NCBI RefSeq assembly: GCF_038051995.1
Contig: NZ_CP150290.1
Location: forward strand, 6,920,501-6,984,500
Direction of reading: 5' to 3'
Length of the DNA stretch: 64,000 nucleotides
From: Paenibacillus sp. FSL H8-0537
GTDB taxonomy: Bacteria; Bacillota; Bacilli; Paenibacillales; Paenibacillaceae
The translations under genes were made by a program, and so were the position numbers. This document shows, piece by piece, positions 24,142-31,930 of the stretch (its first letter is position 1; each line of letters opens with the position of its first letter). The notes under the pieces were generated by a model. It was not told the DNA's origin, did no database searches, and was given only the letters and a program-made list of their open reading frames with translations.

Positions 24142-24170
24142 AATATATCGAGCTGTCAGGTTCATGTCAA
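24142..24170 (-). promoter_or_regulatory. Sigma-A-type promoter of the permease-methyltransferase unit
   Basis: On the minus strand TTGACA (24165-24170), 17 bases, TATATT (24142-24147): near-perfect elements with ideal spacing. Transcription would start near 24135 and give a leader of about 175 bases. Confidence 0.8.
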
Positions 24171-24190
24171 TGTTAATATTGACCGACATC

Positions 24191-24251
24191 TTGACAAGCA
24201 GAGCAGCACGCATTAAAATTTGCAAGTGTGATGATGAGAATCATTATCATC
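24191..24251 (+). promoter_or_regulatory. Iron-regulated promoter with Fur box
   Basis: TTGACA (24191-24196), 17 bases, TAAAAT (24214-24219), then GATGAGAATCATTATC within 24230-24251, a good match to the Fur consensus. The operator overlaps the expected start of transcription, so iron-loaded Fur would block the siderophore uptake operon that follows. Confidence 0.85.
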
Positions 24252-24374
24252 AATTTGGTTTAAAGACTTTGGAAGTCTTGCCGCATTACAGTCATTCACA
24301 GTATTTCGAAGTTTTTCGAGTCCGTCAAAATCATTTACAGACGCCACGGCGTTAAAACAAAGGAGAGAATTTCA

Positions 24375-25352
24375 TTGAAAAAGCTTTTTCTTCCATTCTT
24401 ACTTGTCCTTATGCTCGTAATCAGCGCCTGTGGCAATGGTGCAGCCTCGAACGGCAACGCCAGCAATGCAGCGGCATCTACTGCACCATCCGAATCACCA
24501 GCAGCCAGCGATGCAGGGGCTTCCACAGAGCCAGCGGCAACGGGAACGATAACGTACCAATCGGAGCAAGGTCCTGTCGAGGTACCGGCAAACCCGCAGC
24601 GCGTAATCGTGCTTTCCTCTTATGCGGGTAACGTGATGGCGCTCGGCGTAAACCTCGTCGGCGTAGACGACTGGTCCAAGATGAACCCTAACTTCGAAGA
24701 GACATTGAAGGATGTTGAAGCAGTAACCGACGAAAGCCTGGAGAAAATCATTGAGCTCCAGCCAGACCTGATTATCGGCCTTTCCACCCTCAAAAACGTG
24801 GATAAGCTGAAGCAAATCGCCCCAACAATTACTTACACCTACGGTAAAGTGGACTACCTGACACAGCAGCTCGAAATAGGCAAGCTGCTCAACAAAGAGA
24901 AAGAAGCAGCCGCTTGGGTTGAAGACTTTAAGGCTCGCGCTCAAAAAGCTGGCGAAGACATTAAAGCGAAAATCGGTGCAGCTTCCACCATTTCCGTTAT
25001 TGAAAGCTTCGATAAGCAGCTTTATGTGTTTGGCGACAACTGGGGACGCGGCACTGAAATTCTGTATCAGGAAATGAAGCTGAACATGCCGGAGAAAGTA
25101 AAAGAAATGGCATTGAAGGACGGCTATTATGCCTTGTCCGCTGAAGTGCTGCCGCAATATGCTGGCGACTATGTTATTTTTAGCAAAAATCCCGATGCCG
25201 ACAATGCGTTCCAGAACACCGATACGTATAAAAATATTCCTGCCGTGAAAAATGGCCACCTCTACGAAGTCAATGCGAAAGCCTTCTACTTCAACGATCC
25301 GATTACGCTGGAATATCAGCTGGAATTCTTCATTAAGAGCCTGCTGGGCTAA
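24375..25352 (+). CDS. Iron-siderophore ABC transporter substrate-binding lipoprotein
   Basis: A 325-residue lipoprotein. Start is TTG at 24375, eight bases after AGGAGAG. Signal peptide with lipobox LVISACGNG, then a Ser/Ala/Thr-rich linker to about residue 50. The Fe3+-siderophore binding fold follows: PQRVIVLSSYAGNVMALGVN, IIELQPDLIIGLSTLKNVDK and the late YEVNAKAFYFNDPITLEYQL. It captures a ferric siderophore outside the membrane and passes it to the two FecCD permeases encoded next. A Fur box lies upstream. The siderophore cannot be told from sequence. Confidence 0.93.
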   Translation: MKKLFLPFLLVLMLVISACGNGAASNGNASNAAASTAPSESPAASDAGASTEPAATGTITYQSEQGPVEVPANPQRVIVLSSYAGNVMALGVNLVGVDDWSKMNPNFEETLKDVEAVTDESLEKIIELQPDLIIGLSTLKNVDKLKQIAPTITYTYGKVDYLTQQLEIGKLLNKEKEAAAWVEDFKARAQKAGEDIKAKIGAASTISVIESFDKQLYVFGDNWGRGTEILYQEMKLNMPEKVKEMALKDGYYALSAEVLPQYAGDYVIFSKNPDADNAFQNTDTYKNIPAVKNGHLYEVNAKAFYFNDPITLEYQLEFFIKSLLG

Positions 25353-25371
25353 TGCTTCATCCATATATGTT

Positions 25372-25400
25372 GAAGGAACTCTTCCTGCAAGAGTTCCTTC
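25372..25400 (+). terminator. Intercistronic hairpin
   Basis: GAAGGAACTC and GAGTTCCTTC form a perfect ten-base-pair stem with a short T-containing tail between the binding-protein and permease genes. It likely lowers permease expression or protects the upstream mRNA. Confidence 0.65.
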
Positions 25401-25433
25401 TGTATGCTGACGGAAGGAACGGATGAGATACTG

Positions 25434-26441
25434 ATGAAGAACATGAAGCGCTCCATCCCTTTTATTTTCAAACTGCTTGGCTGTCTATTCATCTTTGTCG
25501 TCTTATTTGTACTATCGCAAATTTATGGCGCGGCAGATGCTACCGCCAAGGACGTATGGCTGGCGATTGCTTCAGATGAGGTGAGCGACAGCATTCTCGT
25601 CATTCGCGAGCTGCGGCTGCCGCGTGAGGTAGCCGGTATTTTGGTAGGAGCCGCGCTCGCTGTGGCTGGAACCATTATGCAGGGCGTTACCCGCAACCCG
25701 CTTGCCGATCCGGGATTGCTTGGCCTGTCCTCGGGGGCGAGCATGGCGCTGGCGCTTATCCTTGCTTTTGCTCCAGGCGTAGGCACGTTCGGCATTATGC
25801 TGGCCTGTTTTTTAGGCGCGGCGCTGGGCGCTTCTCTCGTCCTGCTGCTTAGTGCCATGCGCAGAGGCCAGCTGTCCCCTACCCGAATCATTCTTGCCGG
25901 TGCGGCGGTATCTGCTTTTCTATACGCCGTATCCGAAGCGGTCGGTCTTTATTTTAAAATATCCAAGGATGTATCCATGTGGACGGCTGGAGGGCTAATT
26001 GGTACGACGTGGGATCAAGTTCAAGCGATTTCTCCCGTTATTATTATTGGGGTTGTAATCGCAACGCTGCTCTCGAAGCAGCTCACCATTATGAGCCTCA
26101 GCGATGATGTGGCCGTTAGCTTGGGCCAGCGGCTCGTGCTGATTAAAGCTTTGTTGTTCGTTGTCGTGATTGTGCTGACGGGCGCATCGGTCGCCCTTGT
26201 TGGCAATATTGCCTTTGTCGGCCTCATGATTCCGCATATTGTCCGTACCTTCGCGGGCACCGATTACCGTGCCATTATGCCTTTATCCGCCATTACGGGC
26301 GCTTCTTTCATGCTGCTGGCCGATACGATGGGGCGTACCATTCATGCGCCATACGAGACGCCCGTTGCTGCCATTGTTGCGATGATGGGTTTGCCTTTCT
26401 TCCTGTTTGTCGTAAATAAAGGAGGGGGAAAACGCTCATGA
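25434..26441 (+). CDS. FecCD-type siderophore permease, first subunit
   Basis: About 335 residues, roughly nine or ten membrane segments. The FecCD signature is LRLPREVAGILVGAALAVAG, then IMQGVTRNPLADPGLLGLSS; near the end GNIAFVGLMIPHIVRTFAG is the loop that contacts the ATPase. It forms the channel together with the next gene product. ATG 25434 is chosen over an upstream ATG at 25404 that overlaps the intercistronic hairpin region; neither has an ideal ribosome binding site. It overlaps the next gene by four bases (ATGA). Confidence 0.92.
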   Translation: MKNMKRSIPFIFKLLGCLFIFVVLFVLSQIYGAADATAKDVWLAIASDEVSDSILVIRELRLPREVAGILVGAALAVAGTIMQGVTRNPLADPGLLGLSSGASMALALILAFAPGVGTFGIMLACFLGAALGASLVLLLSAMRRGQLSPTRIILAGAAVSAFLYAVSEAVGLYFKISKDVSMWTAGGLIGTTWDQVQAISPVIIIGVVIATLLSKQLTIMSLSDDVAVSLGQRLVLIKALLFVVVIVLTGASVALVGNIAFVGLMIPHIVRTFAGTDYRAIMPLSAITGASFMLLADTMGRTIHAPYETPVAAIVAMMGLPFFLFVVNKGGGKRS

Positions 26442-27445
26442 TTCCAACTGCTCTTATTCGAAAACAACGGCTCATCGTCCTGTCCAGCTTGCTGCTTATT
26501 GTTGCGACTGCCATTGTCAGCATGGGCCTAGGCGCTTCGTCACTGTCCTATAATCGGCTCATTCCGGTCCTGCTCGGCGATGGGGTGTTTAAAGAAAATT
26601 TCGTACTGTTCTCAGTACGGATGCCGCGCATTATTATTACGCTGCTGGCAGGCATGGCACTAGCCTTGTCCGGCTCCATCCTGCAAAGCATTACGCGCAA
26701 CGATCTTGCCGATCCCGGCATTATTGGCATCAACTCGGGGGCAGGCGTCGCCATCGCGATCTTCTTTCTTTATGTTCCGATAGACGTCGGCTCATTCGTC
26801 TATGTTTTGCCGCTGGTCGCATTTATCGGCGCGGTCATAACAGCGGGGCTGATCTATTTGTTCTCCTACCGCCGTTCGGAGGGACTGAACCCCGTCAAGC
26901 TTATTCTGACCGGTGTCGGCTTCTCGCTTGCGCTGTCCGGTATTATGATTGTCATTATTTCCGCGGCAGAACGACAGAAGGTGACGTTTATTGCCCAGTG
27001 GCTGGCGGGAAGCATTTGGGGGACCGATTGGCCGTTCATTTGGTCGCTGCTGCCGTGGCTCGCCATCTTGATTCCATTTACGCTGTACAAATCCACGCGC
27101 CTGAATCTGCTTGGGCTTGGCGAGCCCACCGCCATTGGCGTCGGCCTGCGGGTCGAGCGCGAGCGCCTCGTCCTGCTGCTGACCGCTGTCGCTCTTGCTG
27201 CCTCAGCGGTAGCTGTGACCGGCGGCATCGCCTTCGTCGGACTTATGGCGCCGCATATCGCCAAGTCGCTTGTCGGTCCGCGCAACCAGCTGTTTATTCC
27301 CGTCGCCATCTTGATGGGCGGCTGGCTCCTCCTGCTGGCCGATACAGTCGGACGCAATCTCGTCGATCCGGACGGCATTGCCGCAGGCATTATGGTTTCG
27401 CTAATCGGCGTACCTTATTTTGCTTATTTGCTGCTCAAAAAATAA
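26438..27445 (+). CDS. FecCD-type siderophore permease, second subunit
   Basis: A 335-residue paralogue of the preceding permease. Signature: VRMPRIIITLLAGMALALSG, SILQSITRNDLADPGIIGIN and GGIAFVGLMAPHIAKSLVG. The GGAGGGGG ribosome binding site lies within the end of the previous gene. The two subunits form the heterodimeric channel of an iron importer. No ATP-binding subunit follows; in Bacillus, Feu-type importers borrow the shared ATPase YusV, so the ATPase is probably elsewhere in the genome. Confidence 0.92.
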   Translation: MIPTALIRKQRLIVLSSLLLIVATAIVSMGLGASSLSYNRLIPVLLGDGVFKENFVLFSVRMPRIIITLLAGMALALSGSILQSITRNDLADPGIIGINSGAGVAIAIFFLYVPIDVGSFVYVLPLVAFIGAVITAGLIYLFSYRRSEGLNPVKLILTGVGFSLALSGIMIVIISAAERQKVTFIAQWLAGSIWGTDWPFIWSLLPWLAILIPFTLYKSTRLNLLGLGEPTAIGVGLRVERERLVLLLTAVALAASAVAVTGGIAFVGLMAPHIAKSLVGPRNQLFIPVAILMGGWLLLLADTVGRNLVDPDGIAAGIMVSLIGVPYFAYLLLKK

Positions 27446-27460
27446 AGCTAGTCACCGTTT

Positions 27461-27509
27461 AAAGGGGCTGCCCCATAAGTCATGAAAATGACTCTGAGGC
27501 GCCCCTTTT
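27461..27509 (+). terminator. Terminator of the siderophore uptake operon
   Basis: AAAGGGGC and GCCCCTTTT close a long stem-loop with an inner hairpin, 16 bases after the permease stop. A-rich on one side and T-rich on the other, it may also end the converging anti-sigma gene. Confidence 0.75.
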
Positions 27510-27550
27510 GCTGCATACTCTATATTCACTGCGGTCTCGCCTGCTACTTG

Positions 27551-28324
27551 TTAGACTGAGCGGTATATTTGCTTGCCCCTTGGCTGCGCGCCCTGATCAT
27601 CCGGTTCCAGCGTAATACCGATGGAGTCAAATGACAGCTTCTCCGATGCTAGCGGAACCGCCAATACAGCAACACCCTGATCGTTGGCGACACGCATCGT
27701 TCCGGCGCTTTGACGAACGCCATCCTTAACCAGCCATACTTGATAAGACTCATCGTCAATTGTTTTTGCAGCGCCGAACAAATAGACAACAAACTGCGTA
27801 TTTTGTCCGCTTCCCACAACGCATACTACGCCTGAGCTCTCCCCCTGCTGCGCCACCGTCTCCAACAGCACCATTTGCTGTATTTCGGCTGCAGGCAAGC
27901 TTAGCGCTTGATCAATGGGCAGCGGAAGCTTTGATTTTTCCTGATACAACCATACATTCCCGAGCAAGCTGGCTGTCAGCATGATCAACAGCAAAACGGC
28001 CGATGCGGCCATATATGATCTTTTCCTTCGCTTACGCCAGCTTATTCTGTTTGTCCCGCCCATCTTGTTTGTTTGTTCCGCTCTTTGCTGCTCCTCAGCC
28101 GCAAGCACCGCATCCATAACCTGCTGCTTCAAATCTATTGGTGGCTCCAACCATTCCATATCGACAGGAATTGCCTCCCATGCCATACGCAGCTCTTCCA
28201 TTTCAACCTGACAAGCTTTACAGCTGGAGAGATGCCGTTCAAAGGCAAGCTGCTCCTCCTCGGTACAAGTTCCTGACAGAACCTCTAGCGTCAAATCACA
28301 AAGCTTCTTTTCCTCCACTGTCAT
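27551..28324 (-). CDS. Zinc anti-sigma factor (RskA/RsiW type)
   Basis: A 257-residue membrane protein. Residues 25-38 carry the ZAS zinc motif (HLSSCKAC, with an upstream His/Cys) that binds the partner sigma factor. One membrane segment (SYMAASAVLLLIMLTASLLG) near residue 110. The extracellular C-terminal half (VSIGITLEPDDQGAQP-type region, with SYQVWLVKDGVRQSAGTM) matches the RskA domain. It would hold the ECF sigma factor inactive until released by proteolysis. Its start overlaps the sigma gene stop (ATGA), a typical coupled pair. Confidence 0.9.
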   Translation of the reverse strand: MTVEEKKLCDLTLEVLSGTCTEEEQLAFERHLSSCKACQVEMEELRMAWEAIPVDMEWLEPPIDLKQQVMDAVLAAEEQQRAEQTNKMGGTNRISWRKRRKRSYMAASAVLLLIMLTASLLGNVWLYQEKSKLPLPIDQALSLPAAEIQQMVLLETVAQQGESSGVVCVVGSGQNTQFVVYLFGAAKTIDDESYQVWLVKDGVRQSAGTMRVANDQGVAVLAVPLASEKLSFDSIGITLEPDDQGAQPRGKQIYRSV

Positions 28325-28890
28325 CCCTCCCCTTCAACTGCCAGATGTCTGCGTAATATTTTTAATGCTTGATGCAATCTGCTTTTGACTGTTCCAAGCG
28401 GCTCCTTATAACGGGCAGCTAACTCGCTCAGGCTATATCCATGCCAATAAAAATGCTCCAGAAGCTCTATTTGCTGTTTCGACAGAAAGCGATAGGCGCT
28501 TTGGAGCTGAGCCTTCAGCGATTCACGCTCCACATATTCCTCAGGTGAAGCAGCCCGTTTATCGACGAACTGCTCCAGCTCCTCTGGGAGATAGGAAATG
28601 ATATCAGCATCCTGCCTGCGCTGCTTACGCAGCCAATCCGTTGCCAGATTGCGGGTTATCGTAAGCAGCCAGCTCTTAAATTGCCCTTTTTCTGAATGGT
28701 ACTCCGATTCGGTCGTCCACAGCCGTACAAAAACAGATTGTACAATCTCACGGGCGGCCTGCTCGTTTCTCACCGCTTTTCGGGCAAAGGAATATACCAA
28801 TACCGCATAACGGTCATATAACTCGGACAAAGCATCATGCCGCTTTCGCTTTACGAGCAGCATCAGTTCATAATCGGAATGATTCCGCAT
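28321..28890 (-). CDS. ECF RNA polymerase sigma factor (SigK-like)
   Basis: About 189 residues. Region 2 reads LYDRYAVLVYSFARKAVRNE, then EIVQSVFVRLWTTES and GQFKSWLLTITRNLATDWLR. Region 4 carries LLEHFYWHGYSLSELAARYK and TVKSRLHQALKILRRHL. No region 3, as expected of ECF factors. ATG at 28890 follows GGGGG at a suitable distance; a start 24 bases upstream is possible. Its targets probably include the cupredoxin genes just upstream on the same strand, by analogy with clusters of this type. Confidence 0.93.
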   Translation of the reverse strand: MRNHSDYELMLLVKRKRHDALSELYDRYAVLVYSFARKAVRNEQAAREIVQSVFVRLWTTESEYHSEKGQFKSWLLTITRNLATDWLRKQRRQDADIISYLPEELEQFVDKRAASPEEYVERESLKAQLQSAYRFLSKQQIELLEHFYWHGYSLSELAARYKEPLGTVKSRLHQALKILRRHLAVEGEG

Positions 28891-28950
28891 ACCGCAGGGC
28901 CCCCAAGTCGGCATAGTTATAATTATTCATCTTTCTACTAAAGCAAATGG

Positions 28951-29778
28951 TCAGCCGGCCGTCACCTTAATTAAGCCCGTCATGCCTGGGTGAGGGGTGC
29001 AGAAATAGCTGAAATCTCCCTCTTTATCAAAGGTAATGATCTTTTTTTCACCTTCACCCAACAAACCCGTATCAAAAGATTTATCATTCGCGGTTGCTGT
29101 ATGCTTCATTTTATCTCGATTAATAAACGCCACCTTGTCTCCGACCTTAATATCCAATTCGGCAATCGAAAACGCAAAGTCTACAATTTCAACGACATGT
29201 GTAACACTAGCAGGCTGTGCAACTGGTGTCTTCGTAGGCTTGGAAGATGCCGGTGTTGAGCTGCTAGAACTCACCTCTGGTGTAGCAACAGGCTTAGGCG
29301 TCACCGTTGGCTTAATTACGCTCACCTTGTCCTGCGGGCTCGCAGATGCTGCTGCATTGCCACTTTTAGCTGGCGTTTCTTTTGCACTAGTGTCCTTGTG
29401 AGCCGATGTTGTGCCGCTTCCATTTCCCTTTGTTTCATCCTTCTTCGCCGTTGACGGCTTGTCTGCATTTTCTGTAGCTATTTCATCCGGTTTATCGGTT
29501 TGGGCTGTATCGCTTGGTTTAGCTTCATGTTCTTTATGAGGCTGATCCTCCGTCTTAATCTCTGCGTTGCCGTTTTGGGTGTTAGTCTCAACATTTGTCT
29601 CAGCTGCTGTTCCCGACTGATTTCCTTCTGATGATGCTTCCATTGTAGGACTGCTGCTGCTTGCTGGCACCTGATTAGCATCAGATTCCGAAGATGTACT
29701 CGAGCTTCCACAAGCAGTTAGAATCAACATCGCAGCCACCGTCAGCCAAGAGGCTGACATTCGAATATGCTTTATAAT
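28951..29778 (-). CDS. Cupredoxin-domain lipoprotein
   Basis: About 275 residues. A lipobox (LILTACGSS) follows a short hydrophobic segment. Next is a long Ser/Thr/Ala/Lys spacer to about residue 185, then a plastocyanin-like domain: VEIVDFAFSIAELDIKVGDK with copper ligands His in KMKHTA and Cys-His-Met in FCTPHPGMTG, all present. It may bind copper or transfer electrons outside the membrane. The first ATG (29760) has no ribosome binding site and gives a signal peptide without basic residues. ATT at 29776-29778 adds IIKHIR and lies seven bases after GAGGG, so a rare ATT start is proposed. Confidence 0.85.
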   Translation of the reverse strand: MIKHIRMSASWLTVAAMLILTACGSSSTSSESDANQVPASSSSPTMEASSEGNQSGTAAETNVETNTQNGNAEIKTEDQPHKEHEAKPSDTAQTDKPDEIATENADKPSTAKKDETKGNGSGTTSAHKDTSAKETPAKSGNAAASASPQDKVSVIKPTVTPKPVATPEVSSSSSTPASSKPTKTPVAQPASVTHVVEIVDFAFSIAELDIKVGDKVAFINRDKMKHTATANDKSFDTGLLGEGEKKIITFDKEGDFSYFCTPHPGMTGLIKVTAG

Positions 29779-29788
29779 AGTCTATCCC

Positions 29789-31402
29789 TCACTTTACAAT
29801 AATTTGGCCGGTCATAAAACTTTTGTGGGGCTCGCAAAAATAATCATACGTTCCTGGCTTATCCAGCTTAATGGAAGCCGATTCACCTTTGCCAATCAGC
29901 GGAATGGCGAAGGTTCCGTTCTTGGCCACTGCGTTATGCTTCATATCGTCCAGATTGGTGAAGATGATCGTCGATCCTGCCTCAACCGTTAACGGGCCAG
30001 AACCAAATGAAAAATCCTTAATATCGACACGATACGTTTTGGCTGTCGATGCAGCTGTAGCAGCCGCTTCCCCGGCAGTAGTACCTGTAAACTTAGCCGG
30101 ATCGATTACGAACCAGACGTTATTCACATCTTGCCCCATCGTATCGCCATGAGCTTTGTCCGCAATAAACGTATATAACGGATATCCTTTATAGGTTGCC
30201 TGAGTTGTTCCGTCCACTCGCTTGATGGAGCCAAAATCAGCTTTGGACAAGGTGGATGGCACACTGCCTCCTGCTATGCTGTATGCTGGCCAATTAACAA
30301 GACATTGACCTTCACATACGCTTGTCTGCGGAGTATCGTTGTCAAAATAGTACAGCGTGCGTCCCATGCTATCTGTCAAATAATGACCCAGCACGCTGTT
30401 CGTTCCAAGCATTACGGAATAATCCGGCTTGGCTACAAACCAAACATCCGAAACCGCTTCACCCTGTACATCGCCCGGCATCGAATCCTTAATGAAGTAA
30501 TACAACGGCCAGCCTTTATACATCCACTGCTTCGTACCGTCCTTGCGTGTAAGCGTAGTGAAATCAGCTGCGTTAAGAGATGTCGGAATTTGCAAATTCT
30601 CAGAGGTAAATAGAGGCCAATTTTCAATACATGAGCCTGTGCAAGCATTCAAATCCTGCGCATCCTTCGTGAACAAATACAAGGCGCGTCCTTTCCCGTC
30701 AGTGAAATAGGTGCCTAGCTTCTCATTTGAGCGCAAGGCAATCTGTTCGCTGCTGGCCAGCGCCGTTTCCTTAATAACACCTTCCGCCTTCAACATATCG
30801 AGCAGCGAATGACCATGAGCTGTAGTCGCCGAGAGCGCTTCGATCAACGCAGTAGCGATATGGCTGTTGGTCAATGCGGCAGTTCCGGAAATCTGGACAA
30901 GACCTTTGCCAGCGGCAAATGATTCGGTGAGTTTGTATTGGAAGTCACTCCCTGCTTTGTAGCCCATTGATTCCAATATCGCCTTATACAACTGCTGCGA
31001 GCTGATCGGTGAGAGCGGGTCGAACTTCGCTCCACCCGAGCCGGACCAGCCTGCTTGCGGATGATCCTTTAAATAAGCAAGCACCGGCTGATTGCTCTTT
31101 CCTGCCAGACTGGCATCCGCAAAGGTACGGCTGCCTTTATAGGCGAGCGCTTCCGCAAGCTTACCTTGCAGACGAAGCGAAATAAGCGCTGCCTGGATTC
31201 GGGTGCTCTTTTTGGCCAGATAAGCCGCGTTCACACCTTTTCCCTCTCCAACCAGTAAGCCTAGCGACTCCGCCGTTTGAGCATAGGTCTGTACCTGCTC
31301 GCCCGCCTTCTGACCTTCCTCCGCGGCAGTGGCCGTGGCAAATGGCATTACAAGGAATGCACAAATTACAAAAGCGACAATCAAGCTTTTTCCTTTTCTC
31401 AT
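29789..31402 (-). CDS. Exported protein with COG4315 repeats and a cupredoxin domain
   Basis: About 537 residues from ATG 31402 (GGGAG upstream). Signal peptide ending ATATA. A helical region (35-230) includes SLH-like stretches. Then two copies of the secreted repeat seen in COG4315 proteins: GTYFTDGKGRALYLFTKD with ACTGSCIENWPLF, and GHYLTDSMGRTLYYFDND with VCEGQCLVNWPAY. The C-terminal 95 residues are a cupredoxin with complete ligands (DDMKHNA, FCEPHKSFMTG). Likely a cell-surface redox or copper protein. It heads a minus-strand cluster with the second cupredoxin and the sigma/anti-sigma pair. Confidence 0.87.
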   Translation of the reverse strand: MRKGKSLIVAFVICAFLVMPFATATAAEEGQKAGEQVQTYAQTAESLGLLVGEGKGVNAAYLAKKSTRIQAALISLRLQGKLAEALAYKGSRTFADASLAGKSNQPVLAYLKDHPQAGWSGSGGAKFDPLSPISSQQLYKAILESMGYKAGSDFQYKLTESFAAGKGLVQISGTAALTNSHIATALIEALSATTAHGHSLLDMLKAEGVIKETALASSEQIALRSNEKLGTYFTDGKGRALYLFTKDAQDLNACTGSCIENWPLFTSENLQIPTSLNAADFTTLTRKDGTKQWMYKGWPLYYFIKDSMPGDVQGEAVSDVWFVAKPDYSVMLGTNSVLGHYLTDSMGRTLYYFDNDTPQTSVCEGQCLVNWPAYSIAGGSVPSTLSKADFGSIKRVDGTTQATYKGYPLYTFIADKAHGDTMGQDVNNVWFVIDPAKFTGTTAGEAAATAASTAKTYRVDIKDFSFGSGPLTVEAGSTIIFTNLDDMKHNAVAKNGTFAIPLIGKGESASIKLDKPGTYDYFCEPHKSFMTGQIIVK

Positions 31403-31586
31403 TTCATCATTCTCCCATCTAAAAGTAGTTTCTATTAAGAGATAACGCCCGCTAGATGAACTCGGTTTGCCATTTCGCAAAAAAAATATAAAAACATTAA
31501 AAAGAGCCGTCTCCAGAGTCATGTGTATGACTGAGGGACGCCTCTTATTTTCATCCTATTTTCAATAATTGATCATTGAACTCATG

Positions 31587-31754
31587 CTATACGACAAGAA
31601 ACAGTGCCCCATCCTCGCATAAATCGCATTTACGCGGCGGGTCCCAGTCTGCAAATTCCGTTTCCTTCAAATCTACGATATCCGGCGCGTCCTCGTACTC
31701 ATCAACGAACTTATCGATCGCTAGCTCCACGTGTTTTTTGCATACACAATACAT
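31587..31754 (-). CDS. CxxH/CxxC small protein (BA_5709 family)
   Basis: A 55-residue protein: MYCVCKKHVELAIDKFVDEY at the start and a later KCDLCEDGA. Two Cys pairs, CVCKKH and CDLC, can form one zinc site; this matches the small CxxH/CxxC family found near htrA and rlmH in Bacillales. GGAAGCGA precedes the ATG at a suitable distance. The function is unknown. Confidence 0.85.
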   Translation of the reverse strand: MYCVCKKHVELAIDKFVDEYEDAPDIVDLKETEFADWDPPRKCDLCEDGALFLVV

Positions 31755-31861
31755 AGTTGGTTCGCTTCCTCTTCTACTTGATTTAATCAGGGTGTTGTCC
31801 CTTTGCCTTCAGTTAGCATAACAAACAACCTGCATAATGTGAAGCCCGCACTATCGGGCCG

Positions 31862-31910
31862 AAAAAAAAGAGCCGCCGCAACAGGCTTCCTCCCTGTTCA
31901 CGACCGCTCT
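31862..31910 (-). terminator. Terminator of htrA
   Basis: On the minus strand AGAGCGGTC and related bases pair with GCGGCTCT, with an inner ACAGG/CCTGT stem, followed by TTTTTTTT. It lies about 20 bases after the htrA stop. Confidence 0.85.
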
Positions 31911-31930
31911 CCCTAATAGGATGACGATTT

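Noticed and set aside
31576..31821. 81-residue plus-strand frame
   Set aside because: It is the antisense shadow of the CxxH/CxxC small protein gene.
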